Positions 19,550-30,239 of a stretch of 34,009 nucleotides of DNA are shown one piece after another. This DNA is from Diplocarpon mali (taxonomy: Eukaryota; Ascomycota; Leotiomycetes; Helotiales; Drepanopezizaceae): the NCBI GenBank assembly GCA_024741835.1, contig JAENRP010000130.1, positions 79,193 through 113,201 of the forward strand, written 5' to 3'. The notes below the pieces were generated by a model. It saw nothing but the letters and a program-made list of their open reading frames with translations. It was not told where the DNA came from and ran no database searches. A program made the position numbers and the translations under genes. The number at the start of each line of letters is the position of its first letter. The first letter of the stretch is position 1.

Positions 19550-21060
19550 ATCTTTAAATAACTTAAGACTACTACCTACTTTTTTAATATTAATATTAGA
19601 AAATACTAAAAATAATAATAATTTTAAACTTTTTACTAACCCTTTATCCGAATCTTTTCAAACTCGTCTTAGTCACTCTAAGATTAACTCGGATTCTAAG
19701 TATTTTTTAAGCCCTTTTGAATTTCGAAGTACTCCTCTTAGCAATTAATCTTATAAAATCAAAGCTTCCCCTTTACCTCTTATAGATTCTATTAACCTAA
19801 ACGGTTAGTATAAAATAATAATGGCCGCATTTAAAGCTATTATTAGCTACTTTCCTTTTCTTAGTTTCCTTAATGTTCCTCACTTTATAAGAGCTAATAT
19901 TACTAATTTCCTTAAGTAATATAAGGAAACTTATTACGATTTTGGTATTCTATAAGTAGATATGATTTCTTAGCTCCCTTGCTATTATAACTATATAAGT
20001 AAAGATATTATCAAATCCCTCTTTAAATGGAAAACGCATAGTTTATAAGAACTCCTTATTAAGGCTCTTAAGTCTGAATTCTAAGAATTTAATAGATAGT
20101 AGATTTGCGATACTCTAGCTTTCTTAAAAGAATTTATTCTAATCACTTAGACTCCTAAGGAACTTAAGAACTACTATCGGACTTTTACTTATATATCAAA
20201 TACCTTAATTAGCTAGAAAATACTTAGTAAAGTTGAAAGAGGCTGCCTTTTCTTACTTAGATTACCTATTAGCCTTTGAAATAAGATTATTAAGTATTTT
20301 AGGATTAATAAGCAAGACCTTATAACCTTTGCCTTATTTAAGGAATTCTCGGCCTTTGCTTTAAAATCAGATCTTAATAAAAGAACTATTAATACTATAG
20401 AATAGGAAAAAGCCTTTACTTCCTTTTATACTAAAGACCTTAAGAGCTTAGTCTAAGAATACTCAAAGGCTCTAGAAGTTATAGAAGAGGCAAAGAAGAA
20501 CCTAGTAGTCATACCTTTTACTCGCGGTCCTAACCTAGGAGTAAGATCCAACCTTAGAATTAAGGAACTTAAGACCTAATTTGCAAAACTCCGAATCTAA
20601 AGCTTAAAAACTAAGATTAATAATCTCTTATAGGAAAAATAGCATATTCCTTAATTTAGTAATAGGCAAAACCCGGCTACTATAAGCCAACTTAGTAATT
20701 CCTATTACTAGACTCCTGCTTCTTATCATTTGGAATAATCAGCTAATATAAGAATGTAATAGTTGACTAAAGAAAGAGAAATTAATCCTAATCAGCACTT
20801 TACTAATATTAATACTATAGGGTACTAAGGAAATAGTAATAGAAGAAGACTAACCTGCAACTTTTGCAATAATAAGGAACCTAATTGCCCTTTATATAAG
20901 TATTATAATAAATTTCCTCTTTTCTAACATTTTATTAATATAAGGGTTATATATATTAATAAGTATAGGATGCTTTGCATTAGAGATCCTAGGCCAAAAG
21001 CTATCCCTATTAAAAAACACTAGAATCGCTTATGATTATAAACTATTCGAATAATAATAT
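19550..21060 (+). pseudogene. Gypsy-D gag
   Basis: The frame reads SESFQTRLSHSKINSDSKYF, then VPHFIRANITNFLKQYKETY, an Arg/Lys-rich helical region typical of fungal gypsy capsids, and a Cys-rich knuckle region (TCNFCNNKEPNCPLYKYY) near 20850. Stops are TAA/TAG at Gln/Trp positions (for example WxxxSLxE and EFxEFNRxx). A 23-bp palindrome at 20520 inserts TRGPNLGVRS in frame between the helical part and the knuckle. The start codon is uncertain; an ATG at about 19819 (MAAFKAIISYFPF) is in frame. Confidence 0.8.
20520..20542. repeat. 23-bp palindrome in Gypsy-D gag
   Basis: ACTCGCGGTCC, T, AACCTAGGAGT. The plus-strand gag frame reads T-R-G-P-N-L-G-V. Confidence 0.9.
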
Positions 21061-21879
21061 ATAGTATAAAATAGGACGAGAATTTGGTCGAACGATAGTA
21101 TATTATAGATATAAACGTTAAAATTCCAACTTATATATACATAGGTCTAATTAGCAATTTACCTAAGGGAGTTCTTAAGGACCTAGCTTTTGATTAAATA
21201 GCTATAGAAGTTAAAGGTATCTCTATCTTAGGATAGGTTAATAATAATATTTTAGCCGATATTAATACTACTTCTATATCTAGGAACCCTTAGAATTCTT
21301 AGCGTCCTTTTAGATCTTCTATTCTACTAATACTAATAAAACTAGCCAAAGTTTAAAAATCAGTATATGCAACTTAGGAATCTTAATATAAAGTCCAAAT
21401 GCTAAAAGATATTTAATAATCTAGAACTATAGTAAATAAGGATAAAGCCGATATAGTAGACAAATTGATTAAAGATATAATAGATAAAGATAGCTTTAAG
21501 CTTAAAGATTAAGAAGTTAAAGTTATTACGCAGACCCCTGACTTTAAGTGAAAGAGACAGATATTAAAATAGGAAAAATTCATTAATAAATACGCTAGTT
21601 CAACTGCAATAGAGAAAGCCGTAGAAAATGTTATAGCCTAGCAAATTAACCTTACGTTTAAAGACCTATTTGGTTTAATTAGACGCTTTAATAAAGTGCT
21701 AGGAAAGCATATCTCAATTGCCTTTAAAGATTTGAATAATAATAAGGAAATAGAAATTGTAATATAAAAGAACTTTAAGAAGCACTTAGCCTTAATCAAA
21801 TGTCTTTAGATTATAGAAGATAAAGGAACCTAAAGGTATTATAATATTATAGCAATAGCCTTAATATCTTAGAATATTA

Positions 21880-22330
21880 ATTAAAATTGTTTAATAGTTA
21901 TAATAAAAAGCCTTATAGTTATTTATTCTATAGAAGAATTAGTTAAAGCAAAAGCTCTAATCGATTATAGCTTAGAAGTTAATATAATAATTAGAAAAGT
22001 AGCAGAAATAGCTTAATTAACAATTGTTAGCGATCGACTTTTTATATATTTAATTATCTTTAGATTGAAATACAATTTTAATAGATAAGTGAAAAATATA
22101 AAAGTTAGAGTTAGAGGGATTATTAATTATACTAACTTTCTAATAATAAAGAATTCTTTAAATGATATTCTTTTAAGAATGCCCTTTATTTTAAAATCTT
22201 AGCTAATATTTAACTATCCTAGAGATAGTCTTATAAAAGCTAGTCTTTAAAATACAGATCGATCTTTAGAAGGACAAATAGTTATAATAAGAGATATAGC
22301 CGAATTCTAGAATAAGGTTTTAAGAAACAA
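21880..22330 (+). pseudogene. Gypsy-D protease
   Basis: The frame reads ALIDYSLEVNIIIRKVAEIA, matching the retropepsin start (LIDxGSEVNIIS) with the Gly decayed to Ser. NYTNFLIIKNSLNDILLRMP follows, like the flap and second-strand region of gypsy proteases. It shares the gag frame. RT lies in another frame, and the switch falls between about 22330 and 22360. It could be a true gag-pol frameshift or a decay indel. The 550 bp between gag and protease (21060-21880) remain loosely open but have no motif I recognise. Confidence 0.65.
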
Positions 22331-22435
22331 TTAGCTAGTATAAGGGCTAAGCTTAATACTAGTAAAGGAAGGCACTTAGCAAAGAGTTATAGCGAAAGGA
22401 AGGTGAGTTTGCTAATTTTAAATAATAGCGATTTA

Positions 22436-22458
22436 ACTTGCAGTCTTAGACTAGGAGT
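22436..22458. repeat. 23-bp palindrome upstream of Gypsy-D RT
   Basis: ACTTGCAGTCT, T, AGACTAGGAGT. The pol frame reads T-C-S-L-R-L-G-V-K-S, a decayed T-R-G-P-G-L-G-V. Confidence 0.82.
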
Positions 22459-22597
22459 TAAATCTGGAATTTTAAAGAATAGTATAATTGGCGTTTTATC
22501 GGCTTAATAATTAAGAAAAAAGAAAAATAAATCAGAAAAGAGAGTTCGTTTTATAAATTTCGACAATTTACTAATTATTTTAAAAGCTCTTTAAACC

Positions 22598-22620
22598 ACT
22601 TATAGGCCGGACTAGCGAGT
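22598..22620. repeat. 23-bp palindrome upstream of Gypsy-D RT, opposite orientation
   Basis: ACTTATAGGCC, G, GACTAGCGAGT. The pol frame reads T-Y-R-P-D-stop-R-V, a decayed T-P-R-P-G-P-R-V. Confidence 0.82.
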
Positions 22621-24564
22621 AAAAAATAATAAAATTACTAATAACATTTCTATTTATATACTTTAAATTAATAACTTAGAAAATCTTTTATTTGTTTTTA
22701 AAAAGAAAAATTCGGACTATTTTATAGGATTTAATAAAAAAGGAAAGAAGTAAAGAAGTATAGTACTAGCTAATATTCGAACTATATATAAAAGCAAGGC
22801 TAATAAAGTACAACCAGTAGATTAGGGAATCTCTAATAGCTTAAAGCTTAAAGGATTAGATAATTAGTTTAAATAAGATAAGAAGCTTCGACCTTTAAAG
22901 CTAAGTGGCAAATTCGATAAGTTTATTATAAGCAGATTTTCTAATAAACCTATCGAATATCGGCTAATAAAGGAATGTTTCAATATACTAAAAATTAGAG
23001 ATAACTTAATAGAGTAAGAACGTAAACTACTTTATAAAACCTTAATAAATCGAAAGGACGCTTTAGCTTTTGACTAAATAGAACTAGGCCAGATTTAAGA
23101 AGAAGTCACGCTTTATATTAAGATTAAGATAATACCTTACGAAGCTTAGTAAAAGAAAACATTCGGAGTCCTTAAAGCTCTTTAAGAAAAGGTAATCGAA
23201 ATATTAAAGGATAGGCTGAAGCAAGGTATTCTTAAGTTCTATAATAGCCCTTATAGGAATAAATAGTTCCTAGTTGCTAAGAAAGAGAAGGGAACTTATA
23301 GACTAATAATAGTAGTAGTAGAGATAAACTAAGTAACTGTTAAGGATGCTAACGTTCCTTTAAATATAGATAAGTTCTCGAATGAATTTGCAGGATTAAC
23401 TTATAGCTCTCTTATTAACTTCTTCTTTAGATATAACTAATTTATTCTTAATATTAAATCGAGAGATATAATAGTAATTTAAACCCCTCTTAGGCTACTT
23501 CAAATAATAAGATTACCTTAAGAGGCTATAAATTCGATTGCTTAATTTATTTAAGTAATCTATAAGATACTAGTAGATTATATACCTAATATTACGCTCC
23601 TTTATATAAATGATATAAGAGTAAAAGGATTAAGATCATTTTATAATTATAAAGAAGTTCTCCTTAGTATATAACGATTTATAATAAAACACATTTAGAA
23701 CTTAGACTAAGTGCTTATACAATTTGAAAGGATAGGAGTAATAGTTAGTCCAAAGTTATAATACTATTTTCTATTAATGGAAATTATTAGTTTTATTACT
23801 AATTCTAATAGCCGAAGTCCTTAAAGGGCTAAAGTACTTAAAATCGACAAATGGAAGAGGTATAACGATATAGCAAAAGCTTGCGCGTTTATTGGCATTA
23901 TAGTATACTATCGCATTTAGATTAAGGATTTTGCTAAAAAGGCAGTACCTATTTACGCCTTATTTTAGAAAGGGGCTGAGTTTCAATAGGAAGAACCCTA
24001 AATAGAGGCTATAAAATAATTAAAGTAAGTATTGCTTAAAGTGCTATATCTGATTAAAATTGACTATAGAGCTGACGCTAGGCCAATTATACTAATAGTT
24101 AATATAAGCTTAATTAGATAGAGTACTATCCTTTAATAAGCTGATAGCTAATAGAAAAGACATCTAGCTTGCTTTAAAAGTGGTCTTTAAAATCCTGCGG
24201 AGATAAAGTATAATACTATTAAATAGGAATACAAAGGCGCTTTAAAGGCGATAAAAAAGATAAGAAGCGACCTCTATAGTACTTACTTTATCCTTGAAAT
24301 TAATGCTAAAGTATTAGTAGAACAATTGAATAGAGCTATAAGCGATCTCTTAAGGGCTTTATTAATAAAATGGATTGCTTAAATAAGACTAATAGACTTT
24401 AAAGTTAAATATATTCTAAGAATGAAAAATATTACTATAAATGGCCTTTTAAAAAGAACTCGTCCCTACCCCTTTGATTTGATTAAAGGAGATAAAATAG
24501 ATATTGATAAGTGGGTAGAGAATAAAGTTAGTTATCTATTAATATATTGCCTTAAAGGGACTCG

Positions 24565-24587
24565 ACTCGCAGTCCTAGCCCGTAAGT
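24565..24587. repeat. 23-bp palindrome at RNase H/integrase link of Gypsy-D
   Basis: ACTCGCAGTCC, T, AGCCCGTAAGT. Both arms are of the CGC type, closest to a perfect palindrome. The pol frame reads L-A-V-L-A-R-K-S, one of two copies in a different phase. Confidence 0.85.
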
Positions 24588-24892
24588 CAAATGAGAGAAT
24601 TTTATTATATAACTACTTAGGTGACTTTAAGGAAATTGCAAAATTTTTAATTATACTTAAACGACTAAAGACAGTTCCTTTTAAGGATTTTCAAAAGTTT
24701 AAAGCTAAAGCTTTGATTTATCTAATATAAGGATAGCAATTATTTAAAAGGAGTAATAACTCATTTCTTATATAGCTCTATTTAAATAATGATAAACTAT
24801 AAGCTAAGGCTATTTAAGATATTTATAAGGAGACTAGCTACTAAGGAGCTAAGTCTACTTACTATTAACTCTTAAGAAAATTCTTTTGAAAA

Positions 24893-24897
24893 GGTGC
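24893..24897. repeat. Target-site duplication GGTGC, left (Copia-2)
   Basis: Identical to 30480-30484. Confidence 0.95.
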
Positions 24898-25137
24898 TGT
24901 AGCAATGAGGTTCTCTGATAGTGAACTTGATAGTAAACTAGAAGAGGGCACGAAGAAGTATGAGGTGCAAGCGACGATGTTTGGTGTCTTATGTCTTAAT
25001 TCATAAGAGCTCTCTAACTACAAGCTATTTAACAAGGGCTACCACTAAGTCATATGGCAAGTCATATAACACATCATATATATAATATATTATATAATAG
25101 ATCATATGACAAACATATGATAGGCATTCCTGCAACA
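24898..25137 (-). repeat. Copia-2 3' LTR (240 bp)
   Basis: Plus strand starts TGTAGCAATGAGG and ends CCTGCAACA. The hairpin region is heavily converted to TA here but preserved in the other LTR, while the first 100 bp are better preserved here, so RIP hit the two LTRs unevenly. Confidence 0.95.
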
Positions 25138-25390
25138 CACCCCTCTAAGGAGACCTTTAAAGGTACTCGCCAGCAATACATATAATATTATAACTTTTAT
25201 TATAATCTATAGTTTCGTATGAAAAATCAACCTGCAGATATAAGAAATAGAGTAGAGTTCGCTAGCGCGAAATCCACCCCTTAGTAAGCCAAAATCAACT
25301 TGCGGGCCCGGCCCAGGAGTAAAAAATCACCCCTTAATAGAAGTGCAAAAAAAATCACCCTATAATAGAGGTGCAAAAAAAAATCACCCC
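25138..25390 (-). other. Copia-2 3' untranslated region
   Basis: Contains the polypurine tract, one palindrome (25298-25320) and two of three tandem 28-bp units. AAATCCACCCCTTAGTAAG at 25271 repeats the AAATCACCCCTTAAT flank found beside other palindromes. Confidence 0.75.
25298..25320. repeat. 23-bp palindrome in Copia-2 3' untranslated region
   Basis: ACTTGCGGGCC, C, GGCCCAGGAGT, one of the least decayed copies. Its last six bases are also the first bases of this window in Copia-1. Confidence 0.9.
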
Positions 25391-25406
25391 TTAATCGAGG
25401 TGCAGA
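25325..25406 (-). repeat. Three tandem 28-bp units at the end of Copia-2 pol
   Basis: Same array as at 24-104. The unit at 25391 holds the pol stop, and the other two are duplications of it. Confidence 0.8.
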
Positions 25407-27194
25407 ACCTTCATATTTAACAATTTAATAAAGGCGGCATAGTTAAAGCTATTTAAGCTCTTTATTAGTCCATCGGCGGCGTTATCTTTAGTATTTATAT
25501 ACTAGAGGTCTAAATGGCCTTTCTAAAGCTCTTGCCGAATATAATAGAACTTGATATTAATATGCTTTGTTCTCTAATAATATTCGGGATTCTCAATAAG
25601 ATAAAGGGCTCCTTAGTTATCGCAAATCATCTCGATTTTAATAGCATCGTCGCCGGCGTAGCCCATTTCCTTAAGTACTTAGCGTATTTAAGAGGCTTTT
25701 TATGCGAATTTGCATATAGTAACATACTCTGCCTCTATAAATAAGAGAGCGATAATAGTTTATCGCTTAGAGGAGGCGGTAATTACCCTATTATTAAGGA
25801 AGAAGACAGCCCCAGAATGAGAGGCTCTACTTCTTCTATCACCTACCTAGTCAGAATCGCAGTAGCTATGCAATTTCTAAAGCTCTAGGTCAGTTGTTTT
25901 ACTTCCGAAGGTAGTATAATAGAATCGCGTTTCCTATAAGTACTATAAAACTCGTTTTAAAGCTACTATATATTATGGCGAAGGGTTAGTAAGGAATTTG
26001 CTAAGAATAGAGCAGTAGTATAGTATATCCTAACGCGTATAGTGCGTAAGGTACTATAGAGAACTATAGATCTCTTAGTACAGCTTCACTTCCTATAGAG
26101 TGGCTTGGCCTTCGAATTTGACTATATGAACTTTATAGCCACTGGCAAAAGGCGTAGGTACGCTCTTGCAATTAGTTATATAAAAACGTTTAAGAACCTT
26201 ATTAATATAGGCGTCTTAACAAAGTGAGATCGTTCTATTTTATCGATCTCTAACTATATATACTCCTAAGAAGTAATTAGCCGGTTCGCTACCTATAATC
26301 TTAAAGAGGTTGCGAAGATCTCTCTTGAACTTGTCATATATATCACCCTTCTTAGCTACTATAAGGAAGTCGTCAACGTAGGTAACGATGAGAATCCGAG
26401 AGGCGCAGTTGATATATATACAATTGTTAGTATTAAGAGGTTGAAAATCGAGCTTTTATAGCTTAGACTATAGCTTTTCTTACTATAATCGTAGAGATTG
26501 CTTTAAGCTATATAAGGCCTTAAGAAGCTTAAGACAGTGGTCTTGTAATAAAAGAACGACCTTATCTTAAGTATATCTAAGAGGTAACTTGATATAGATA
26601 TTAGAGTCAGCTTCTGAATTGAGGAAAGCTATTTCGATATCGAACTGATCTAGCTCAAAGTCGTATAGCGCTATAAGCGCAATTGCGATCTTCTAAACCG
26701 CAGATTTGCATACTCTAGCAAATGTCTAGTTATAATCTCGACCTTATCGTTGTATATAGCCTTATATAACGAATCTGACCTTCTATTAGGAGATTTCCCC
26801 GTTTTAGTCTCTTTTGGTTTTAAAGACAAGTCTCGATCCGAGTACTCTATCGTCTTTAGAGAGTTTTAAGCGTTTTACTACCACTTATATATTCTTATAA
26901 GCGAGGGAATTGTACTTAGAATTGATCGCAGATCGCCATTTATCAGCATCGGCGCAAGAGAGGGCTTATTCGACTGTTTTCAAGTCATTTGAGTAAGGAG
27001 AGTCGAGTAAGGCTATATAGAAGGCACCTAAATAGGCTTTCTTATTAATAGAGTTATCAGCTTTGAATCCAAGAGCATAAGTTAAGTGAGTAGCTCTCTT
27101 CTCAAAAGGCTAAGGGTAAGCTTTATTCTTTAAATCAAGAGGTCTTCCTCTCTTTCTTAAAGTTAGAAGCTCAGCTTCTTCTAAATCGGAATTA

Positions 27195-27325
27195 ACTCCC
27201 AGTCCCAGCCTAGGAGTGAAATCATCATTATTATAAGAGTTAGAATTGACTCACGGTCCTAGCCTAAGAGTGAAATCACTATTATTATAAGAGTCAGAAT
27301 TGACTCGCGGTCCCGGCCTAGGAGT
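27195..27325. repeat. Three 23-bp palindromes at 54-bp spacing in Copia-2 pol
   Basis: Copies at 27195-27217, 27249-27271 and 27303-27325, each followed by GAAATCA and an ATTATTATAAGAG linker. Period 54 bp = 18 codons. The minus-strand frame reads (L/T)-x-R-P-G-P-R-V-N-S repeats. Copia-1 has two units, 45 bp apart, at this place. Confidence 0.92.
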
Positions 27326-28712
27326 GAAATCACCCCTTAATTGCGGCTTTATAATTAGGCTATCTTTATTAAATCGAACGTAAGATAATCGAATAATCTT
27401 TTCACCTATTCGCAATAGTATATAGATCTAATAGATACTTCTACTATTAAATCCGATAAGAGTACCTACCTCTGCTCTTAAAGCGAGTTTGTTGCTTTAA
27501 GTTCGCCTTTCTTTCTTAATTAGTATATAGACGCGACAGCCTAGTACTCGAAGATATTTGACTAAGGGAGTATAAGGCTTATTAGGCTCGATATTATCCC
27601 AAAAGACCTTATATAGAGTCTTGCTACTAAGAATATTAAAGGCGGTAAGATTGGTAATATATATTACCGAAAGAAGGAGGTAAGGCTAGAGAAAGGAGGG
27701 GATATTTTAATCAATTACAGCTGTTCGCAACTTTTCTATTAGTGTACGAATTAATCGTTCTAATCTGCCGTCTTATTCTAGCGTATATAAAGTAGATTCT
27801 TTCAAAATCATACTAAGGTTTTTTATAAGTATTCGCATCTGTATAAGAGAGTACTTCTTACCTCTATTAGTTCTCTACCGCTTGATTATGCGATTGTACT
27901 GAGTTTATAAGAGGCTGATCATCTTCTTATTTACTTTAAAGGTATTAGATTTATTTATATAGGTCTATCCCTACCTAGCTATCGTAGCTGCGCAAGTGAA
28001 GATAGAAGCGTATTTATGGCCGTTAAGGCTAGTTGGCTTTAGATAAACCACATCGACGTATAGCTTATCAAGTGCCTTCGTAGGTCAAGGGCGAGCTAAA
28101 CGTTTATTAATATATTAGAGAGGTCTGCCTTTCTCGCAAGGGGTGCAAATTCGCGTCTTCTCTGATTTTATTTCCTTGATCTATATATTAGTAATAGCAG
28201 ATTAGGTCTTTCTAACTGTTTATAGGCTAGCGTGGCCTAATCGACGGTGCTAGAGCTTAATATTAAGAGGTCTATTCTCGATAGCAGCTAGGAGAGTATA
28301 TCCACTTATATAACTAAAGGAGTTAGTAGAAGGCTATTCCTTATTAATATATATATTATTGTTAATAGTGCAAATTTCCTTCTTATTAGATAGGAACAGC
28401 TTGCTATTTTGATAGAAGCCTTTGATTTTATTAAGTTTACTACCTGAGTATAGGCAGACAAGTGATTAAGGTATATAGAGAGTATTAATTAACTTAAGAA
28501 TACACACCTTTCTATTGGATTTAAGTGCGTTGACTTTGCAAATGCTAACGCTAAGAGGTTGAATAGATCTATTAACTATACTTAAGGAGGGTAGATTATC
28601 TTAAGTAGTATAGGAAGTGAACTTAGAGAGATTATTAAAGACGTGCTTACTAGCACTTATATTATATAGCTAACGATTCCTTAATTTTAATAAGAAGTAG
28701 GTAAAAGAACTG

Positions 28713-28789
28713 ACTCCTAGGCCTGGCCCGCGAGTAGAAATTGGCCCTAAAGAGGAGTCGGAATTGACTCCTAGGCCCAGCTCGCGAGT
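28713..28789. repeat. Two 23-bp palindromes, 54 bp apart, in Copia-2 gag-pol
   Basis: Copies at 28713-28735 (ACTCCTAGGCC, T, GGCCCGCGAGT) and 28767-28789. The minus-strand frame reads TRELGLGV and TRGPGLGV, the opposite orientation to the 27195 array but in the same codon phase. Confidence 0.9.
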
Positions 28790-28919
28790 GAGAATTGGCC
28801 TTAGGGTTAGTAATAGCATAGTATGCCTAAAGAGGTCATTATCTGACTCTTCGTCTTCCTTTTGAATCTTTTTAAAAGGCTTCTTACCTTTTGGTAATAA
28901 CAGCAAGGACTTGTCGTCC

Positions 28920-29851
28920 TTACCTTTAAGGTGATAGAATACGTACTTCTTCCTTAAATCCTTCTCTTAAGCCTCTCTCTTCGATTTATTAATTGCAAAG
29001 CAATCTTCTACCTTATAGTATAGCTCTAGTTGCTTGCAATAAGGATAAGGGGAGTTAAGGGAGAAGGTAGTAGTATTCCTAAAGGTGCTCTTCTTTAAGT
29101 CTTTGAAACCTCCTTTGTTTTCTGACTTCTTATAGTTAGAGGAATGCGGCTTACTAGCCGATTTATTACTATATAAGACAGTTCTATTCATTTTTAAACT
29201 TTGTAAGGCTTAAGCTTTATTAGTAATATCTTTAATAAGAGCTTTAAGCGTGATCTCTAATTTTCGTCTAGCTACTATAGCTAAGCGAAGGTTAGAACGT
29301 TATCGATTTGCTTAAATAGGCCATCTATTAGAATAGCTAGCAATAAATATGATAGGGTGCTAGTAAGAGGGAAGGGCAGAGTCGAGAGCTTCTAATTTAG
29401 TGATTAAAAGCCTGAAGGCGACGACGTAAGCTTCGAGTGAATTGAAGTTATTATATTTGATAGTGACGTAGGTCTATATAGCATTATATTCAAGTACTAT
29501 TCTAGATCCTTTGTACTATTTTTAAAGAACTTCCTATATATCTAAGGCAGATTTGTCGCCTTTTATATAAGCTAGTAGTCCTGGTTTGCAATTAAGTATA
29601 ATAGTAAGCTTTATCTGAGATTCCTTAGCTTCCTATTTAACCTAATTATCCCTTTCCTCATTTGTAATAGAACGGTCCTATAAGTCAACCTTAGGTGGAG
29701 TATATATTCTAGCTTTTGTATGAAGATGCATAGTCAAGGCGTTTGACTTTGCAAGGTTCAAAACCTTATTCCTTTACTAGCTATAGTCCTCTGCGCCTTT
29801 AAGCTTTTAAGACTTAGGGAGGCTAAGGGCAGCCAAAGATAACGACGACAT
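28920..29851 (-). pseudogene. Copia-2 gag
   Basis: Met at 29849-29851 gives MSSLSLAALSLPKS, then KLKGAEDYS, two stops and RNKVLNLAKSNALTMHL, the copia gag pattern (LKGxENYxxW). The end (28967-29191) is intact and has a knuckle-like YPYCKQLELYYKVEDCF whose spacing is not canonical. The frame continues into pol without a shift. It also stays open upstream through a proline run (29883-29910) to about 30220, with sequence such as KRYAIIQAYIRFITIAKSLG, so a longer N-terminus is possible. Confidence 0.82.
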
Positions 29852-30226
29852 CTTATTTATATGTTTATATATAGAGTTGTCGAAAGGAGGAGAAGGAGGA
29901 GGAGGAGGAGATGAACTATTGAATTCGAGTTTAGGGTACTATATATTAGTCCTTTTAAAAATAGGTGATTCAGGCAGTAGAGTACTTTTAGCAATTAAGC
30001 TAGTAATCTCAGCTGTTAGTCCTAATGATTTAGCTATAGTAATAAATCTTATATAAGCTTGGATTATTGCATAGCGCTTTAGAAGGGGAGTAGCTACTGT
30101 TTTATTATTAAGATAACGCTTATTATGCGTCGTTAGTTAAGTAAAACTTAAAATGTCGATCAGCCTTTTCGTTTGTAAGGGAGACTCTAATCGATGGAAT
30201 TTGTCGAATGCTATTCATAGGCATAC

Positions 30227-30239
30227 AGGGCTTATAACC
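30227..30239 (-). promoter_or_regulatory. Copia-2 primer-binding site
   Basis: Minus strand GGTTATAAGCCCT, one G-to-A change from the iMet anticodon-arm complement, directly next to the LTR. Confidence 0.8.

Larger units (their letters stand above)
22361..24421 (+). pseudogene. Gypsy-D reverse transcriptase and RNase H
   Basis: The plus-strand frame reads KLLYKTLINRKDALAFD, then IKIIPYEA, DRLKQGILKFYNSPYRN, FLVAKKEKGTYRLI and LLYINDI (active site 23603-23617, first Asp changed to Asn). GFxxFYR-type sequence and IYALFxKGAEF lead into RNase H (ARPIILIVNISLI, EYKGALKAIKKI, YFILEINAKVLVEQL). The order and spacing fit Ty3/gypsy. A short link before RT carries two palindromes (22436 and 22598). 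Confidence 0.9.
19480..24892 (+). mobile_element. Gypsy-D, 5' part (Ty3/gypsy retrotransposon)
   Basis: Holds gag, protease, RT, RNase H and the first half of the integrase zinc finger on the plus strand. It continues at 30480 after Copia-2. The left boundary is set by the first recognisable gag frame, not by an LTR. Confidence 0.8.
24422..24897 (+). pseudogene. Gypsy-D RNase H end and integrase start, first exon-like half
   Basis: The intact part (24422-24730) begins MKNITINGLLKRTRPYP, a decayed form of the NxxADxLSRR end of gypsy RNase H, so its Met is internal. Downstream IYKETSYxGAxSTYYxLLRK corresponds to the His-X-His start of the integrase zinc finger. The frame is cut by Copia-2 inside FxKGA and resumes without loss at 30480 (AFKDCKAFIKSCVPY), giving the Cys-X2-Cys half. 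Confidence 0.85.
25391..28906 (-). pseudogene. Copia-2 pol: integrase, RT and RNase H
   Basis: Integrase zinc finger: HRRLGHAS (28226-28249) and CTPCEKGRPL (Cys pair 28136-28147). First catalytic Asp: LYVDVV (28046-28060). Downstream, SGREL and a YTxEQxG-like stretch match copia integrases. RT active site YVDDF (26366-26380) is intact, unlike Copia-1. RNase H shows SYCDSD, FIEAEYVTICKFA and ICDN. The C-terminus is INTKDNAADGLIKSL, ending at TAA 25391-25393. About 20-30 TAA/TAG codons at Gln/Trp positions inactivate it. The tandem palindromes lie in frame between integrase and RT and near the gag/protease link. The protease DSG motif was not located. Confidence 0.93.

Noticed and set aside
21518..21545. 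Possible decayed palindrome near ACGCAGACCCC
   Set aside because: Alignment to the 23-bp consensus gives too few matches without a gap, unlike all accepted copies, which are exactly 23 bp.
9496..28789. CRISPR-like array of 23-bp palindromes
   Set aside because: Copies are dispersed across unrelated elements or in coding tandem arrays with conserved linkers. There are no variable spacers and the setting is eukaryotic.
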